Shown: positions 35,452 to 45,751, numbered from the stretch's first letter. The stretch: 64,000 nucleotides of DNA from WHSW01 sp963742205 (GCA_963742205.1 CAVUKZ010000006.1:62001-126000), one strand, 5' to 3'. Notes: generated by a model from the letters alone, not told the origin. Translations and numbers: made by a program.

Positions 35452-36326
35452 CCCCGGACGCCGACGCGGCGACCGTCGCGCCCACCGACCTCTCCGGCGG
35501 AGGGTTGCGCGAGCTCGGCGGGCCGGAGGCGATCGGTCGCGACTGGCGTCGCTTCTGGCGGCTGCTGAAGCGAATGACGCGGATGGACTGGGCGAACCGC
35601 TACCAGGGCTCGGTGCTCGGCTATGCCTGGACCCTGCTTGGACCGCTGCTCTACAGCGTCGTCCTCTACTTCGCCTTCTCTCGAGTCCTGCGGTTCGGGG
35701 GCGACGTCCAGGACTACCAGGCGGTCCTGATCCTCGACATTATGCTGTTCTCGGCGCTGACCGGCTCGATCAGCCGCGGGCTGGTCTGCTTCATCTCCCG
35801 CAGCGCGCTGATCCGCCAGATCGAGATCCCCCGTCTGGTGCTTCCGCTCGCCGCCGTGGCGACGGCGACGATCACCCTCTGCTTCAACCTCGTCGTCGTG
35901 CTCGGGATCGCGCTCGTGATCGGCGTCCAGCCGACGCTGACCTGGCTCCTGCTACCGGTGATCGTCGCCCTGATCGTGATCGTGGCGGCGCCCGCCACGG
36001 CGCTGTTCTCGGTCCTGAATGCGCGCATGCGCGACGTCAGCCAGGTCTGGGCAGCGATCGGCCGGGCGCTCTTCTTCGCCTCGCCGGTGATCGTCCCGAT
36101 CGAGGCCTATCCGAAGTCATGGGACGTCGTGCTGGAGTGGAACCCGCTCGCCGTCATCCTCGCCCAGGCACGGGTCTGGATCATCGATCCCACCGCGCCC
36201 AGCTGGGCGGACGTGGTCGGCAGCTGGAGTGACCTCGTCTATCCGATCACGACGACGATGATCATCACGATCCTCGCGATCTGGGCCTTTCGTCGCCTCG
36301 TGGGGGGAATTGCGGAAGAAGTGTGA
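35448..36326 (+). CDS. wzm: ABC-2 type glycan exporter permease (Wzm)
   Basis: A 292-aa membrane protein pairing with the Wzt-like ATPase to export a finished lipid-linked glycan. ATG 35448 overlaps the previous stop. The amphipathic N-terminus (RRFWRLLKRMTRMDWANRYQ, then GSVLGYAWTLLGPLLYSVVL) is typical of the family. Six hydrophobic segments follow, for example VLILDIMLFSALTGSISRGL, ITLCFNLVVVLGIALVIGV and LPVIVALIVIVAAPATALFS, with WNPLAVILAQARVWIIDPTA before the last helix. It is intact. It shares a 4-base overlap with the triple-sulfotransferase gene, so the decorations and export are probably coordinated. Confidence 0.93.
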   Translation: MTPDADAATVAPTDLSGGGLRELGGPEAIGRDWRRFWRLLKRMTRMDWANRYQGSVLGYAWTLLGPLLYSVVLYFAFSRVLRFGGDVQDYQAVLILDIMLFSALTGSISRGLVCFISRSALIRQIEIPRLVLPLAAVATATITLCFNLVVVLGIALVIGVQPTLTWLLLPVIVALIVIVAAPATALFSVLNARMRDVSQVWAAIGRALFFASPVIVPIEAYPKSWDVVLEWNPLAVILAQARVWIIDPTAPSWADVVGSWSDLVYPITTTMIITILAIWAFRRLVGGIAEEV

Positions 36327-38932
36327 TTCCCGGCTACCGGCAGGCGTTTTTCCTCCACATCCCAAAGACGGCCGGTGAGAGCCTGGCCCATTTTCTCGTC
36401 CACGAAGCCGACCTGGGCAACGTCCTGCGACTGCCCACCGACGAGGGGCTGGTGCCCGCCCTGCTGAAATCCCGCGGCTACGGCGCAATTCACGGGCACG
36501 CGCCGTATCCGGTGATCGAAGCCCTGCGCCAACCCGTGTTCACGATCACGATCCTGCGCTCGCCGATCGAGCGGGTGATCTCGCAGTTCGAGTACGTGCG
36601 GCGCAGCGACCACCCTCAGCACGCCCAGCAGCGTGGGCGCTTTCGGGAGCGCGGGATCGAGACGGTGGAGGACCTCGTCGAAGCTGGCCACGCCGCGAAC
36701 AGCCAGACGATGATGTTGGCCGCCGAGCTCGAGATCGGACCGCTGTTGAGTGCATTCGAGCTGGGCGAGCTCGACGCGGCAGAGGCGCGGGAGGCGCTGA
36801 TGCGCTCGAGCTACGGCCACGGCGACGCCGCCGCACTCGAGCGGGCGAAGAAGCGCCTCGACGCGTTCGACTTCGTCGGCGTGACCGAGGGCTTCGACGA
36901 TTCGGTTCGCCTCCTCTCCAGGCTGATCGGACTGCCCGGCAACCCCTCGGCGCAGCGAACGAACACGGCGCCCGAGAGCGAACGGGCCGCTCGCGCGGAT
37001 CGCTATGACGCCGCAACGCTGGAAGCGATCGCGGAAGCGAATCGGCTCGACCTCGAGCTCTACGACCACGCCCGGAGCCTGTTCGAAGAGCGTTACCGGC
37101 AAGCGTTCGAGCAGGCGCCTTCCGTCCGGTCCCCAGGGCTCACCGTACAGCCCTCTGTCCGCCGGCGGCCCCGATCGGCGGCGGGCGAGGCGCGCCCCCG
37201 CAGGGGCCTGTTCATCCACCTCCCCGGCACCGACGGACAGCGCGTTCGCCGATTCCTCGAAGACGCCGAGCCGGACGGCGTGACAACTCTCCCTCGCGAC
37301 GATCGCCTGTTTCCGACCCTGGCGGAGGCTCCGGCTTCGGGCTTTCTCGAGGCCCGGGCTCCGTACGAGGTCGCGTCGGTTCTCCCGCGGCCGTTGTTCA
37401 TGATCACCCTCGTTCGAGCGCCGGTCGAGCGCACGATCGCGGCGCTCGAATTCGCCTGGCAGAGCGACCATCCGCTGCAAGCGGAGCGCCGCCGCGCGTG
37501 GTTCGACCGCGGCATCGCGACGATCGCCGATGTGATCGAGAGCGGGGAGTTCCCGGCCCAACGATCAGACCCGCCTGCTCGGACTCGGAGCTCGACGTCA
37601 AGTCGCTGTTCGAGCGCTTCGAGACCGGCGAGCTGAGCGCCGCGGACGCCGCCGCCGAGTTGCAGCGCGCTGCCCGACGCCCGGCGACGCGGGAGGATCT
37701 CGAGCGCGCCAAGGCGCGGCTCCGGTCGATCCAGTTCGTCGGCATCGACGGAGCGGCCGAACCGTCGCTGCGACTACTCGCCAGGCGCCTCGGTGCGCGG
37801 CGACCGCCCCCGCTGAAGCGGGACGTAGGCGCGACAGCTGCCGATCCAGGTCGTGCCGGCTATTCCGAGGAAGTGCTCGCCGCGATCGCCGCTGCGAACC
37901 GCCTCGACGACGAGCTGTATCGATTCGCGACCCGGCTGTTCGGGCGGCGGTACGAGGCGGCGTTCGGCGAATCAGCCGACTTCAGCGAGCCGGCGATTCC
38001 GCATCGTGCCGGCGCCGGCGGCGGCGACCACAACGGCGACGGCGCGAGGCAGCGGCGGGGCCGTCCGGGGGCAGGCGCGCGACGCGACGGCGACGGCCTC
38101 GGCGGGTATGCAAAGGCCTTTTTCCTGCACATCCCGAAGACCGCAGGGATGAGTTTCGGGACCCTGTTGCGGCAGGAGGTCGGGGCGCGTAACGTGCTCC
38201 GGGTCGGCGGCGAGGAGGAGATCTTCCCGGCCCTCGCCACGGCCGGGGACTACACCGTCGTCCAAGGTCATCTCCCCTACCCGGTCGGTGCGATCCTCGG
38301 CGAGCCGCTGCTGATCCTCACCTTCCTGCGCGATCCCGTCGCCCGCGTGCTCTCACTGTTCGAGTACTCGCGCCGCGAGCCGGAGAAGCCCCTGTTCGCC
38401 AAGTGGAAGGACGCGGACGTTGCAGTCCCCGCTCGACCTGCTCGAGCTCGGCGTCGCGAGGAACCGCCAAACGAAGCTCCTCGGGGCTGAGTTCGACCTC
38501 GCGCCGGTGCTCGAGCGTTACTCGAGCGGCGAGCTGTCGGCGCGCCGGGCCCTCCGTCAGCTCCAGAAGCTGATGCCCGACCCCGACCGCGACGCGCTCG
38601 AGCGCGCCAAGCAGCGGCTCGACACGATCCAGTTCGTCGGCATCACCGAGGCGTTCGAGGCGTCGGCACGCCTGTTCGCAAGGACGGTGGGAATGAAGGC
38701 CGAGCCCGAGGTCAACCGGATCAACGCGGCTCCGGCAAACGATCGAAGCACCCGGATGCAGCGCTACCCGAGCGAGGTCCTGGAGACGATCGCCGAGCTC
38801 AACGCGCTCGACATCGAGTTGCACCAGTACGCGCTCGAACTGTTCCGGACGCGATACGTGGCGGCCTTCGGCACCGCTCCCGAGCTCGAGCGCCGCCGAC
38901 CGCAGCGCAGACGTAAGCTTGCCGGGCTTTGA
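36323..38932 (+). CDS. Triple-domain sulfotransferase (Sulfotransfer_2-like x3), two frameshifts
   Basis: About 870 aa from GTG 36323. Three homologous ~250-aa units occur in tandem. Unit 1 has YRQAFFLHIPKTAGESLAHF and FTITILRSPIERVISQFEYV. Unit 2 (from ~37200) has RGLFIHLPGTDGQRVRRFLE and FMITLVRAPVERTIAALEFA: the PAPS-loop Lys of PKTAG is lost (PGTDG). Unit 3 (from ~38100) has KAFFLHIPKTAGMSFGTLLR and LTFLRDPVARVLSLFEYSRR. Each ends in an ERAKxRLxxxxFVG helix and a YxxxxAAF segment. Indels near 37560 and 38420 interrupt units 2 and 3. The outer units keep the donor-binding loop and are probably active; unit 2 is likely structural. Confidence 0.8.
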
Positions 38933-38956
38933 CTGAGCACTATCAGCCAGGCGCGG

Positions 38957-41053
38957 ATGCGCCCTCGCGCTTCCCGGGTCGAACTCGAGGCCACTCAGCG
39001 AGACCGGCCGGCGCCGAAGCTCGCCGTCACCGTTCTCGGCATGCACCGCGGCGGCACCTCAGCCGTGGCGCGAATCCTCTCCCTGCTCGGCGCCGACCTA
39101 CCCCGCGACCTGCTTGACGCCAGCGACGACAACCCGAGCGGCTTCTGGGAGCCGAAGCCGATAATGGAGCTCAACGAGGCTTGCTCGCTTCCGCGGGAAG
39201 CGCATGGGACGACGTCTCGGCGTTCCCCGCCGAGCTGGTATGGGTCGCCGCCCGAGGGAGAATTCCGAGAGCGGGCCGTTCAGCAACTCGAGGAGCAGTA
39301 CCCGGACTCGAAGCTCTTCGTGCTAAAGGATCCGCGCATCTGTCGGCTGGTGCCGTTCTGGGTGGCGGCGCTCGATGAGTTTGGCGCTGTCCCCGTGTTC
39401 GTGACGCCGGTCCGCAACCCGCTCGAGGTCGCTGCGTCGCTGAAGGAGCGCAATGGGTTCTCAACCCCGAAGGGCCTTCTGCTGTGGCTTCGCCACGTGC
39501 TCGAGGCCGAGCACCAGACACGAGGGCATCCCCGGGTCTTCATCTCATACGAGCGGCTGCTCAAAGACTGGGAGGGTGAGGCCCGGGCGATTGCCGACCA
39601 CCTGCAGATCTCCTGGCCTCTCCTCAATCACAGCGCCCGCGACGAGGTTGAGCGGTTTCTCGAACCCAGGCGCCGGCACCAGCACGCGACCCTGACGGAG
39701 CTACGTGATCACACGGCCGTGGTCGATTGGGTCACGCGCTGCTATGCGGCGCTCGAGGAAGCATCCCGGACCGGCGACACACCGCAGATCGACGTTCTCG
39801 CCGAGATCTCCGGCGAGCTGGAGCGCGCCGATCGCGCCTACGGACCCCTCCTCGCTGGCGAGCGGCGGACCGTCGCCGCCCAAGACGAGGAGCTCGAGAG
39901 CGCCCGCGCGGATCTGGATCGCCTCGCGGCCGAGGTCGAGGGGCATGTCGAGGCAAGGGACTCGCTGATCGTCGAACTCGACGGGCGCCGCGCGCGCGCG
40001 ACCATGGCTCAGCGCGAGGTGCGGCGTCTCGAACGGGAGCGAAATCAGGGCCTGCGAGAGGTCGCGAGGCTGCGACGGGAGCTCCGGGCCAAGGAAGCCG
40101 GGGCCAGAGGACGCCGGGTCGCGAGCGAACGCGACCGGCTCGAGGTCGAGAAGCTCAGGGCGAGGGTTGAGGCCCAGCAGCGCGAGCTCGCGGACCGCGA
40201 GCAGGCGCTGGCCGCCCGCAACGGCGAACTCGACTCGCAACGCAGCGAAGTCGAGGCCTTGGCGGGTCGAGCGGCCGAGCTCGAGGCCGAGCACGAGCGG
40301 CTGCAGGCGGCGCTGGCCGAGCGAGATCGTGAACTGTCGGAGCGGGCGGCCGAGCTCGCCACGGCGGAGGTGCAGCTGGATCATTCCCGCGCGGAGGCCG
40401 TCGACCACTCCCGGCGGCGGGCCGAGACCGAAGCTCGGTTGACCGAGCTGCGGGCGAAGGCCGATGAGGCGGCAACTCGGGCCAAGGCCGAGCTGCGGGG
40501 TAAGGTGACCCAGCTCGAGCGCGACCTGAGCGAGCGCGACCGAACACAGCAGCGCCTCGAGATGCAGATCGCGGTTCGCAACGAAGCGGAGGCGGACCTC
40601 GCAGCGCGGCTCAATGACCTCGACGCGGCGCTCGAGCGGCTCGCGGCCGAGGCCGCGGAGCTGCACGAGCGCAGCCAAGCGGAGCGCACCGAATCGGCGC
40701 TCGCCTACCTCGAGGCCAGGCCGCGCGCCCGGCTGCGTACCGCGCTTCGCGTGATCGGCTGGTCGCTGCGCCCGGGCCGCACGGGCCTCGCGCGGGACTT
40801 CCGCACGATCAGGCGGTCGGGCCAGTTCGACGCGACGTTCTACCTGCTCCGCTACCCGAAGGCGGCCAGTGCGCCAGGGCATCCGGCCCTGCATTACGTC
40901 TCGCGAGGTGCGGCGGAGGGAATGAATCCGAACGCTGACTTCGACACCCGCGCCTATCTGAACGAGCATCCAGAACTGGCGGAGTCGGGACGGAACCCAT
41001 TCGCCCACTTCCTCCGTACCGAGGCCGCTGGTGCGGCCGGCCGGGCCGCCTGA
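38957..41053 (+). CDS. Sulfotransferase fused to a long coiled coil and C-terminal repeats
   Basis: A 698-aa protein. The sulfotransferase domain has KLAVTVLGMHRGGTSAVARI (5'-PSB, ~25-42) and VTPVRNPLEVAASLKERNG (3'-PSB). At 39175-39240 a 60-nt out-of-frame segment is better read in another frame as ASAGSAWDDVSAFPAELV, so two compensating indels are likely. Residues ~275-590 are a coiled coil (ERADRAYGPLLAGERR, LAAEVEGHVEARDSLIVELD). The end holds two FD-xx-Y repeats: FDATFYLLRYPKAASAPGHP and FDTRAYLNEHPELAESGRNP, each followed by a His-rich HY/HF turn. A TTG at 38929 (TTGA overlap) is an alternative start if another indel is near 38960. Confidence 0.78.
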   Translation: MRPRASRVELEATQRDRPAPKLAVTVLGMHRGGTSAVARILSLLGADLPRDLLDASDDNPSGFWEPKPIMELNEACSLPREAHGTTSRRSPPSWYGSPPEGEFRERAVQQLEEQYPDSKLFVLKDPRICRLVPFWVAALDEFGAVPVFVTPVRNPLEVAASLKERNGFSTPKGLLLWLRHVLEAEHQTRGHPRVFISYERLLKDWEGEARAIADHLQISWPLLNHSARDEVERFLEPRRRHQHATLTELRDHTAVVDWVTRCYAALEEASRTGDTPQIDVLAEISGELERADRAYGPLLAGERRTVAAQDEELESARADLDRLAAEVEGHVEARDSLIVELDGRRARATMAQREVRRLERERNQGLREVARLRRELRAKEAGARGRRVASERDRLEVEKLRARVEAQQRELADREQALAARNGELDSQRSEVEALAGRAAELEAEHERLQAALAERDRELSERAAELATAEVQLDHSRAEAVDHSRRRAETEARLTELRAKADEAATRAKAELRGKVTQLERDLSERDRTQQRLEMQIAVRNEAEADLAARLNDLDAALERLAAEAAELHERSQAERTESALAYLEARPRARLRTALRVIGWSLRPGRTGLARDFRTIRRSGQFDATFYLLRYPKAASAPGHPALHYVSRGAAEGMNPNADFDTRAYLNEHPELAESGRNPFAHFLRTEAAGAAGRAA

Positions 41054-42757
41054 ATGAGCGTCCACCCTCATCTCGACGATGAGCTCGCTCGCCTGAAAGA
41101 AGAGATAGCGGTCAAGCGGGCGGAGGCCGCTCGCCTGCGCGCCGGCGTCTCGGGAGGCGTGGCAACGGCGCCGCGGCCCGAGGTCACCCCACTGGCGGCG
41201 CCCCGGTCGCCCCGGTCGCTCCGGCGCCCGCCGCGAAGCCGATCCCGGAAGTCCTTCGCGAGACGCTCACGGCTGAGGCGCAGCCGATCGTTCTCCGCGC
41301 CGGCTACGACGCGCTCGCGGCGCTCGGCGGCCCGGATCCGATCCGCTTCCCGCCGGCGATCGCGGGCGAATCGCATCAGGCGGCCAGCGGCCCGACCGCC
41401 GCGATCGCGGCCCTCGAGACGCTCAGGGCCCGCGGCGCGACCCACATCGTCCTCCCGCCGGGTAGCGAGGAGTGGCTCGACGAGACGCAGGGCTTCATGG
41501 TCCACCTCACGAACCGCTATCGAAGGCTCGCCGGGGCCGACGGCTGGGCCGTCCACTCGCTCGCCTTTGATCCGGACAACGAGCGTCCGTGGACCCAGCA
41601 CCTGTCGGAGATCCTCGAGGAGTACTCGGCCCGCTATCAGCCAGAGTTCGCGGCGCTCGATTGGTCGACCGACCTCGGGCTCGCCGGACGCCGCTGGCCT
41701 GGGTGCACGGTCTTCAGCCCGCTCAACGACGGCGACAACCTCCCCTACCTGTCCGACAGCGTGGAGCTGGTCGCGCTCGACCGGGGTGCCAGCCCGGCGG
41801 CCGTCGCCGAGGCGCGCAGGGTGGCCGGGACGGCGGTCCTCCGCCCGTCCGACCCCCAGGGCCCGACCAACTGGTTCGAGGTCGAGTGGCTGCGAGAGCC
41901 CGAACGTCGGCGGCCGGAGACCTCGATCGTGATCCCGACCTACAACGCGGCGACGATCCTCGACCAGTGCCTGCGGGCGATCCGCGAGACGGTCTCCGGC
42001 GCGATCCCGGTCGAGGTCGTCGTCGTTGACGACGCTTCGGGCGATGAGACGCAAGCGGTGCTCGAGCGCTGGAAGCAGCGACTGACGAAGCTGACGGTGG
42101 TCCGCAATCCCGGAGAACAAGGGCTTCCTGGAGAGCTGCAACAACGGAGCCGCGGCGGCGTCGGGAGAGGTGCTGGTCTTCCTCAACAACGACACGATCC
42201 CGCTCCCCGGCTGGCTGCTACCGCTCGTCGAGACGCTGGTCGAGCGAGCCGATGTGGGAGCGGTGGGCGGCAAGCTGATCTACCCCGACGGCACCCTTCA
42301 GGAGGCCGGGGGCGTGATCTTCTCGGACGGCAGCGGCGCCAACTTCGGGCGCGGGGATCCGAATCCCGACGCCCCGCTGTACTCGTTCCCGCGCGATGTC
42401 CACTACTGCTCCGGCGCCCTGATCGCGACCTGGGCGGAGCACTTCGCGCGCATGGGCGGCTTCGACTCCCACTTCAGCCCCGGCTACTACGAGGAGACCG
42501 ATCTCTGCTTCCGCCTGCGGCGCGAGGGCGCCCGGGTGCTGTTCGAGCCCGAGAGCGCGATCGTGCACCTCGAGGGGGCGACCGCCGGCACCGACGAGGC
42601 GAGCGGGATGAAGCGGTACCAGGCGATCAACCGCGAGAAGTTCGCGGAGCGCTGGGCCACGGAACTGGCGAGCTGCCCGCCGGCCCCGCGGCGCTACGAC
42701 GAGCTCACCTGGCACGGGCTCGCGCGCGCGGCCGAGCGCGGGGATGCGGGCGGGTGA
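41054..42757 (+). CDS. Glycosyltransferase family 2, two frameshifts
   Basis: Starts MSVHPHLDDELARLKEEIAV right after the previous TGA, with a short coiled N-terminus. An indel near 41210 shifts into a ~200-aa domain (VLRETLTAEAQPIVLRAGYD, HLTNRYRRLAGADGWAVHSL) of unknown role. The GT2 domain follows: ETSIVIPTYNAATILDQCLR, VEVVVVDDASGDETQAVLER. One extra C in AATCCCGG near 42111 breaks the frame before LVFLNNDTIPLPGWLLPLVE (metal site NND), VGAVGGKLIYPDGTLQEAGG and GYYEETDLCFRLRREGARVL (acceptor loop). The stop (TGA 42755-42757) overlaps the next GTG. The linkage made is unknown. Confidence 0.82.
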
Positions 42758-44842
42758 GCGCACCCGGGCGTCATCTGCTGCTGTGCGTCCCGGAGGCTCC
42801 GGATGCGACCCGCCAGAGTGGTTCGCTCCGCCTGCTCAACATCGTCGAGATGCTCGTCGAGGGGGGCTGGCGGGTGACCCTGGTTTCGACCTATCCGGGA
42901 AGGCACATGGATCGGCGGCGATTTCTACGCATGGGGGTGCCGATCTTCACCGAGGAGAGCCTCGGCGAGGTACTGACGGGCAACGAGATCGACGTCGCCC
43001 TGATCGCCTTCTGGGAGACGGCCGAACGGCTCGTCCCGGCGATCAGGTCGCGGTCGCCGGAGACCAAGATCGTCCTCGACTCGGTCGACGTGCACTTCGT
43101 CCGGCGAACCCGCGAACAGCTGACGACCGGGGCGGGCGCCGCGGAACCCTCGCTCGACTCGACCGTGGGATCCGAGTACATCCGCGAGATGAACACGTAT
43201 GTGAGAGCCGACGCGGTGATCACCGTCTCCTCGAAGGAGGCGCAACTGCTCGAGGACCTCACGAACGGCGCCATCCGCGCTTACTGCGTCCCCGACTGCG
43301 AGGACGCGACGACCTACCCGCAGAGCGCCGACACCCGCCGCGGAATCGTCTTCCTGGGCAACTTCCAGCATCCCCCCAACCGGGACGCGGTCGAGTTTCT
43401 CTGCGATGAGATCGTCCCCCACCTGAACGCGGACCTGCTCCGCGAGCACCCGATCTCGGTGGTCGGCAACGCGCTCGCGGACGAGACGCTCGAGAAGTGC
43501 AGGGCGACGCCCGGCGTCGTCCCGGTCGGCTGGGTGCCGTCGGTAATCCCCTATCTCGCCGCGGCGCGACTCTCGATCGTCCCGCTGCGCTACGGCGCCG
43601 GCACGAAGCGGAAGGTGATCCAGTCGCTGATGGCGGGGACCCCGACGATCGCCACCGGGGCCGCTGTCGAGGGCATGGGCCTCAACGACCGCGCGGGCGT
43701 CTGGATCGAGGAATCTCCGGAAGCCTTCGCCGCAGCGATCTCCCGAATCGCGACCGACGACGACGAGTGGGACCGCCTGCGGTCGGTAGGTCCGGAGGCG
43801 ATCGCCGCCGGCTTCGCGCGCGACCACGTGCGCGGGATCCTGCTCGGGACCGTTGATCGGATCCTCAACGGGGTGCCCGCGGACCCGGAGACCGATCCCG
43901 TGCGCCTGAGATCGAGCGGCCCCCGGATCAGGCCCGCGGCGCCGCTGCGGCCGCGAGCACTCCCGGGTAGAGCAGCGAGCAACGCCATCCGCCCCCCGAT
44001 CGTGATCCTCGGGGCGCCGCGTTCGGGAACCACCTACCTGAACCGAATCGTCAACGAACATCCCGGCGTCTTCGTCACCCACGAGTCGCGGATCTTCGTC
44101 TGGGCCCACCGGGCGCTGGCGATGATCGACGATCCCCAGGTGGTCCTCTCGCACCGCGAGCAGATCCGCGACCATCTGGAACGCGAGCTCCCGGGCCTGA
44201 TCCGCGACTTCTACCGCTCCCTGCGACCGCAGATCGAGCACTGGGGCGACAAGAACCCCCATTACGCGTCGCCTGTCGACCGCGGGTGCCCGCGGACCAT
44301 CGAACGGCTCTATCCGGGCGCACGCTTTATCCATGTCCTCCGCGACGGGCGCGACGTGGTCACTTCGCTGACGCGCAAGACGAGCCCCGACGGCGACCCG
44401 TGGGCCCCGTTCGAAATGGCGCACGACGTCTGGAATTCCCACATCACGATCGGACACGAGCTCGGCGCAGAGGTGCCCGAGGCTCAATTCTGCGAGGTCC
44501 GATACGAGGACCTGATCGCCGATGACGTCGGGGTCGCCCGCAGGGTCTTCGATTTCCTCGGGATCGAGATCGACGACTCGGTGATCAGCTTCTGCGAGGC
44601 GCAGCAGGTGGAGCGCACACCGCTCAGCGGCCCGACCCGCGATCTCAGCAAGGGCGCCGGCGAATCGGACTGGCACAGCGTGTTCACGGCCGAGGAGCGG
44701 CGCCGCAGCCTCGAGCTGCTCGGAGAGAACCTGGTCCGGTTCGGCTATCTGACCGAGGCCGGGTTCGCGCGCGAGATGGCGGTGGTGGACCCGACCGGCG
44801 GATCCTGGCGCCGGTGTCAGCCGCGCCCATCCGTTTTCGTAG
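42754..44842 (+). CDS. GT4 glycosyltransferase fused to a sulfotransferase
   Basis: From GTG 42754 (GTGA). Residues ~1-395 are a GT-B glycosyltransferase: HLLLCVPEAPDATRQSGSLR, RAYCVPDCEDATTYPQSADT, RGIVFLGNFQHPPNRDAVEF and AARLSIVPLRYGAGTKRKVI, with EGMGLNDRAGVWIEESPEAF. After a Pro/Arg-rich linker, residues ~414-690 are a Sulfotransfer_3-like domain: PPIVILGAPRSGTTYLNRIV (PAPS loop), ARFIHVLRDGRDVVTSLTRK (3'-phosphate site) and HWGDKNPHYASPVDRGCPRT. The end is uncertain: the frame stays open to 45117, across a lipoprotein signal peptide, so a +1 shift near 44800 leading to TAG at 44840-44842 is more plausible. The domains are in one clean frame for 2 kb. Confidence 0.83.
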
Positions 44843-44851
44843 GGGTATGGG

Positions 44852-45751
44852 ATGCTGACCGACCTCTTGGCCGCCCCGCGCGCCATCGCCCTGACCGTGT
44901 TCGCCCTCGCAGCGATCGCCGTCGTGGGATGCGGCGGAAGCTCCGACGACGAGTCGACCACGACGACGAGCAGCACGAGCACGACGAGCGACGCGACCAC
45001 GACGACCAGCGCCCAGAACGGCGGTGGCACGGCGGCAAAGCCGGTGGCGGCGCCGAAACCGACCGAGTCCGTCAAGGATGCCGAAAAGCGGATCGCGAAG
45101 GCCTTCGACAGCGGTGACTGCGACGAGATCATCGAGCTGGCGCCGATCGCTCGACGGCCCGCGGGCGCTGCGGCTCAAACCCGTTGCGAACAGCTGAAGT
45201 CCCGCTTCGCGGACGCGAAGGCGAAAGGCAGCGAGGCGTTCGGCAAGGGCGGTGGGGTCATCGACTACACCGGCACCTCCGTTTTCAGCGTCTTGCTTGT
45301 CGTCGACCAGGACGGGCTCTACCGGATCGCGTTGATCGATCCCTTCCTGCGCGAGAAAAGCGTCGGCACGAAGCTGGCGCCGCAGTTCAAGCAGGCGGCC
45401 GACGACGTGGTCAAGGCGCTCAGCCACCACGACTGCGACGCCCTGCTCGCGGCGGCCAACCGCACGCTCGGTCCGGGAACGTTCGATCAGTCGGCGCTCT
45501 GCGATTACGCCGACAACAACGAGGTCGCGGCCGTGCGCCAGGCGCTTCCCGACGCGAAGGTCGATCAGATCGGCGGCAACGCCGACTACGCGCTCTACGG
45601 CCTCGGCGGGCCGGGCGCCTACTACGTGATCCTGATGGCGCGCGAGAGCGACGACAATCTGCCGCAGGGGGGCGAGCCGCTGCCGAAGGACGCTCCCGAA
45701 TATGGCTTTGCAGGGGTCGTGGCGACGAACACGCGCGACGCCTCCAATTGA
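44852..45751 (+). CDS. Lipoprotein of unknown function
   Basis: A 299-aa exported protein. MLTDLLAAPRAIALTVFALA AIAVVGCGGSS-type start carries a lipobox (AVVGC). A Ser/Thr-rich spacer follows. Two related ~100-aa parts then occur: VKDAEKRIAKAFDSGDCDEI with C...C and QFKQAADDVVKALSHHDCDA with C...C, both built as helix plus D-C-D motif, so it may be an internal duplication. Family is not recognised. It lies between the GT4-sulfotransferase and another sulfotransferase gene, probably in the same transcript; a role as a periplasmic or surface partner of the glycan system is possible but unproven. Confidence 0.8.
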   Translation: MLTDLLAAPRAIALTVFALAAIAVVGCGGSSDDESTTTTSSTSTTSDATTTTSAQNGGGTAAKPVAAPKPTESVKDAEKRIAKAFDSGDCDEIIELAPIARRPAGAAAQTRCEQLKSRFADAKAKGSEAFGKGGGVIDYTGTSVFSVLLVVDQDGLYRIALIDPFLREKSVGTKLAPQFKQAADDVVKALSHHDCDALLAAANRTLGPGTFDQSALCDYADNNEVAAVRQALPDAKVDQIGGNADYALYGLGGPGAYYVILMARESDDNLPQGGEPLPKDAPEYGFAGVVATNTRDASN

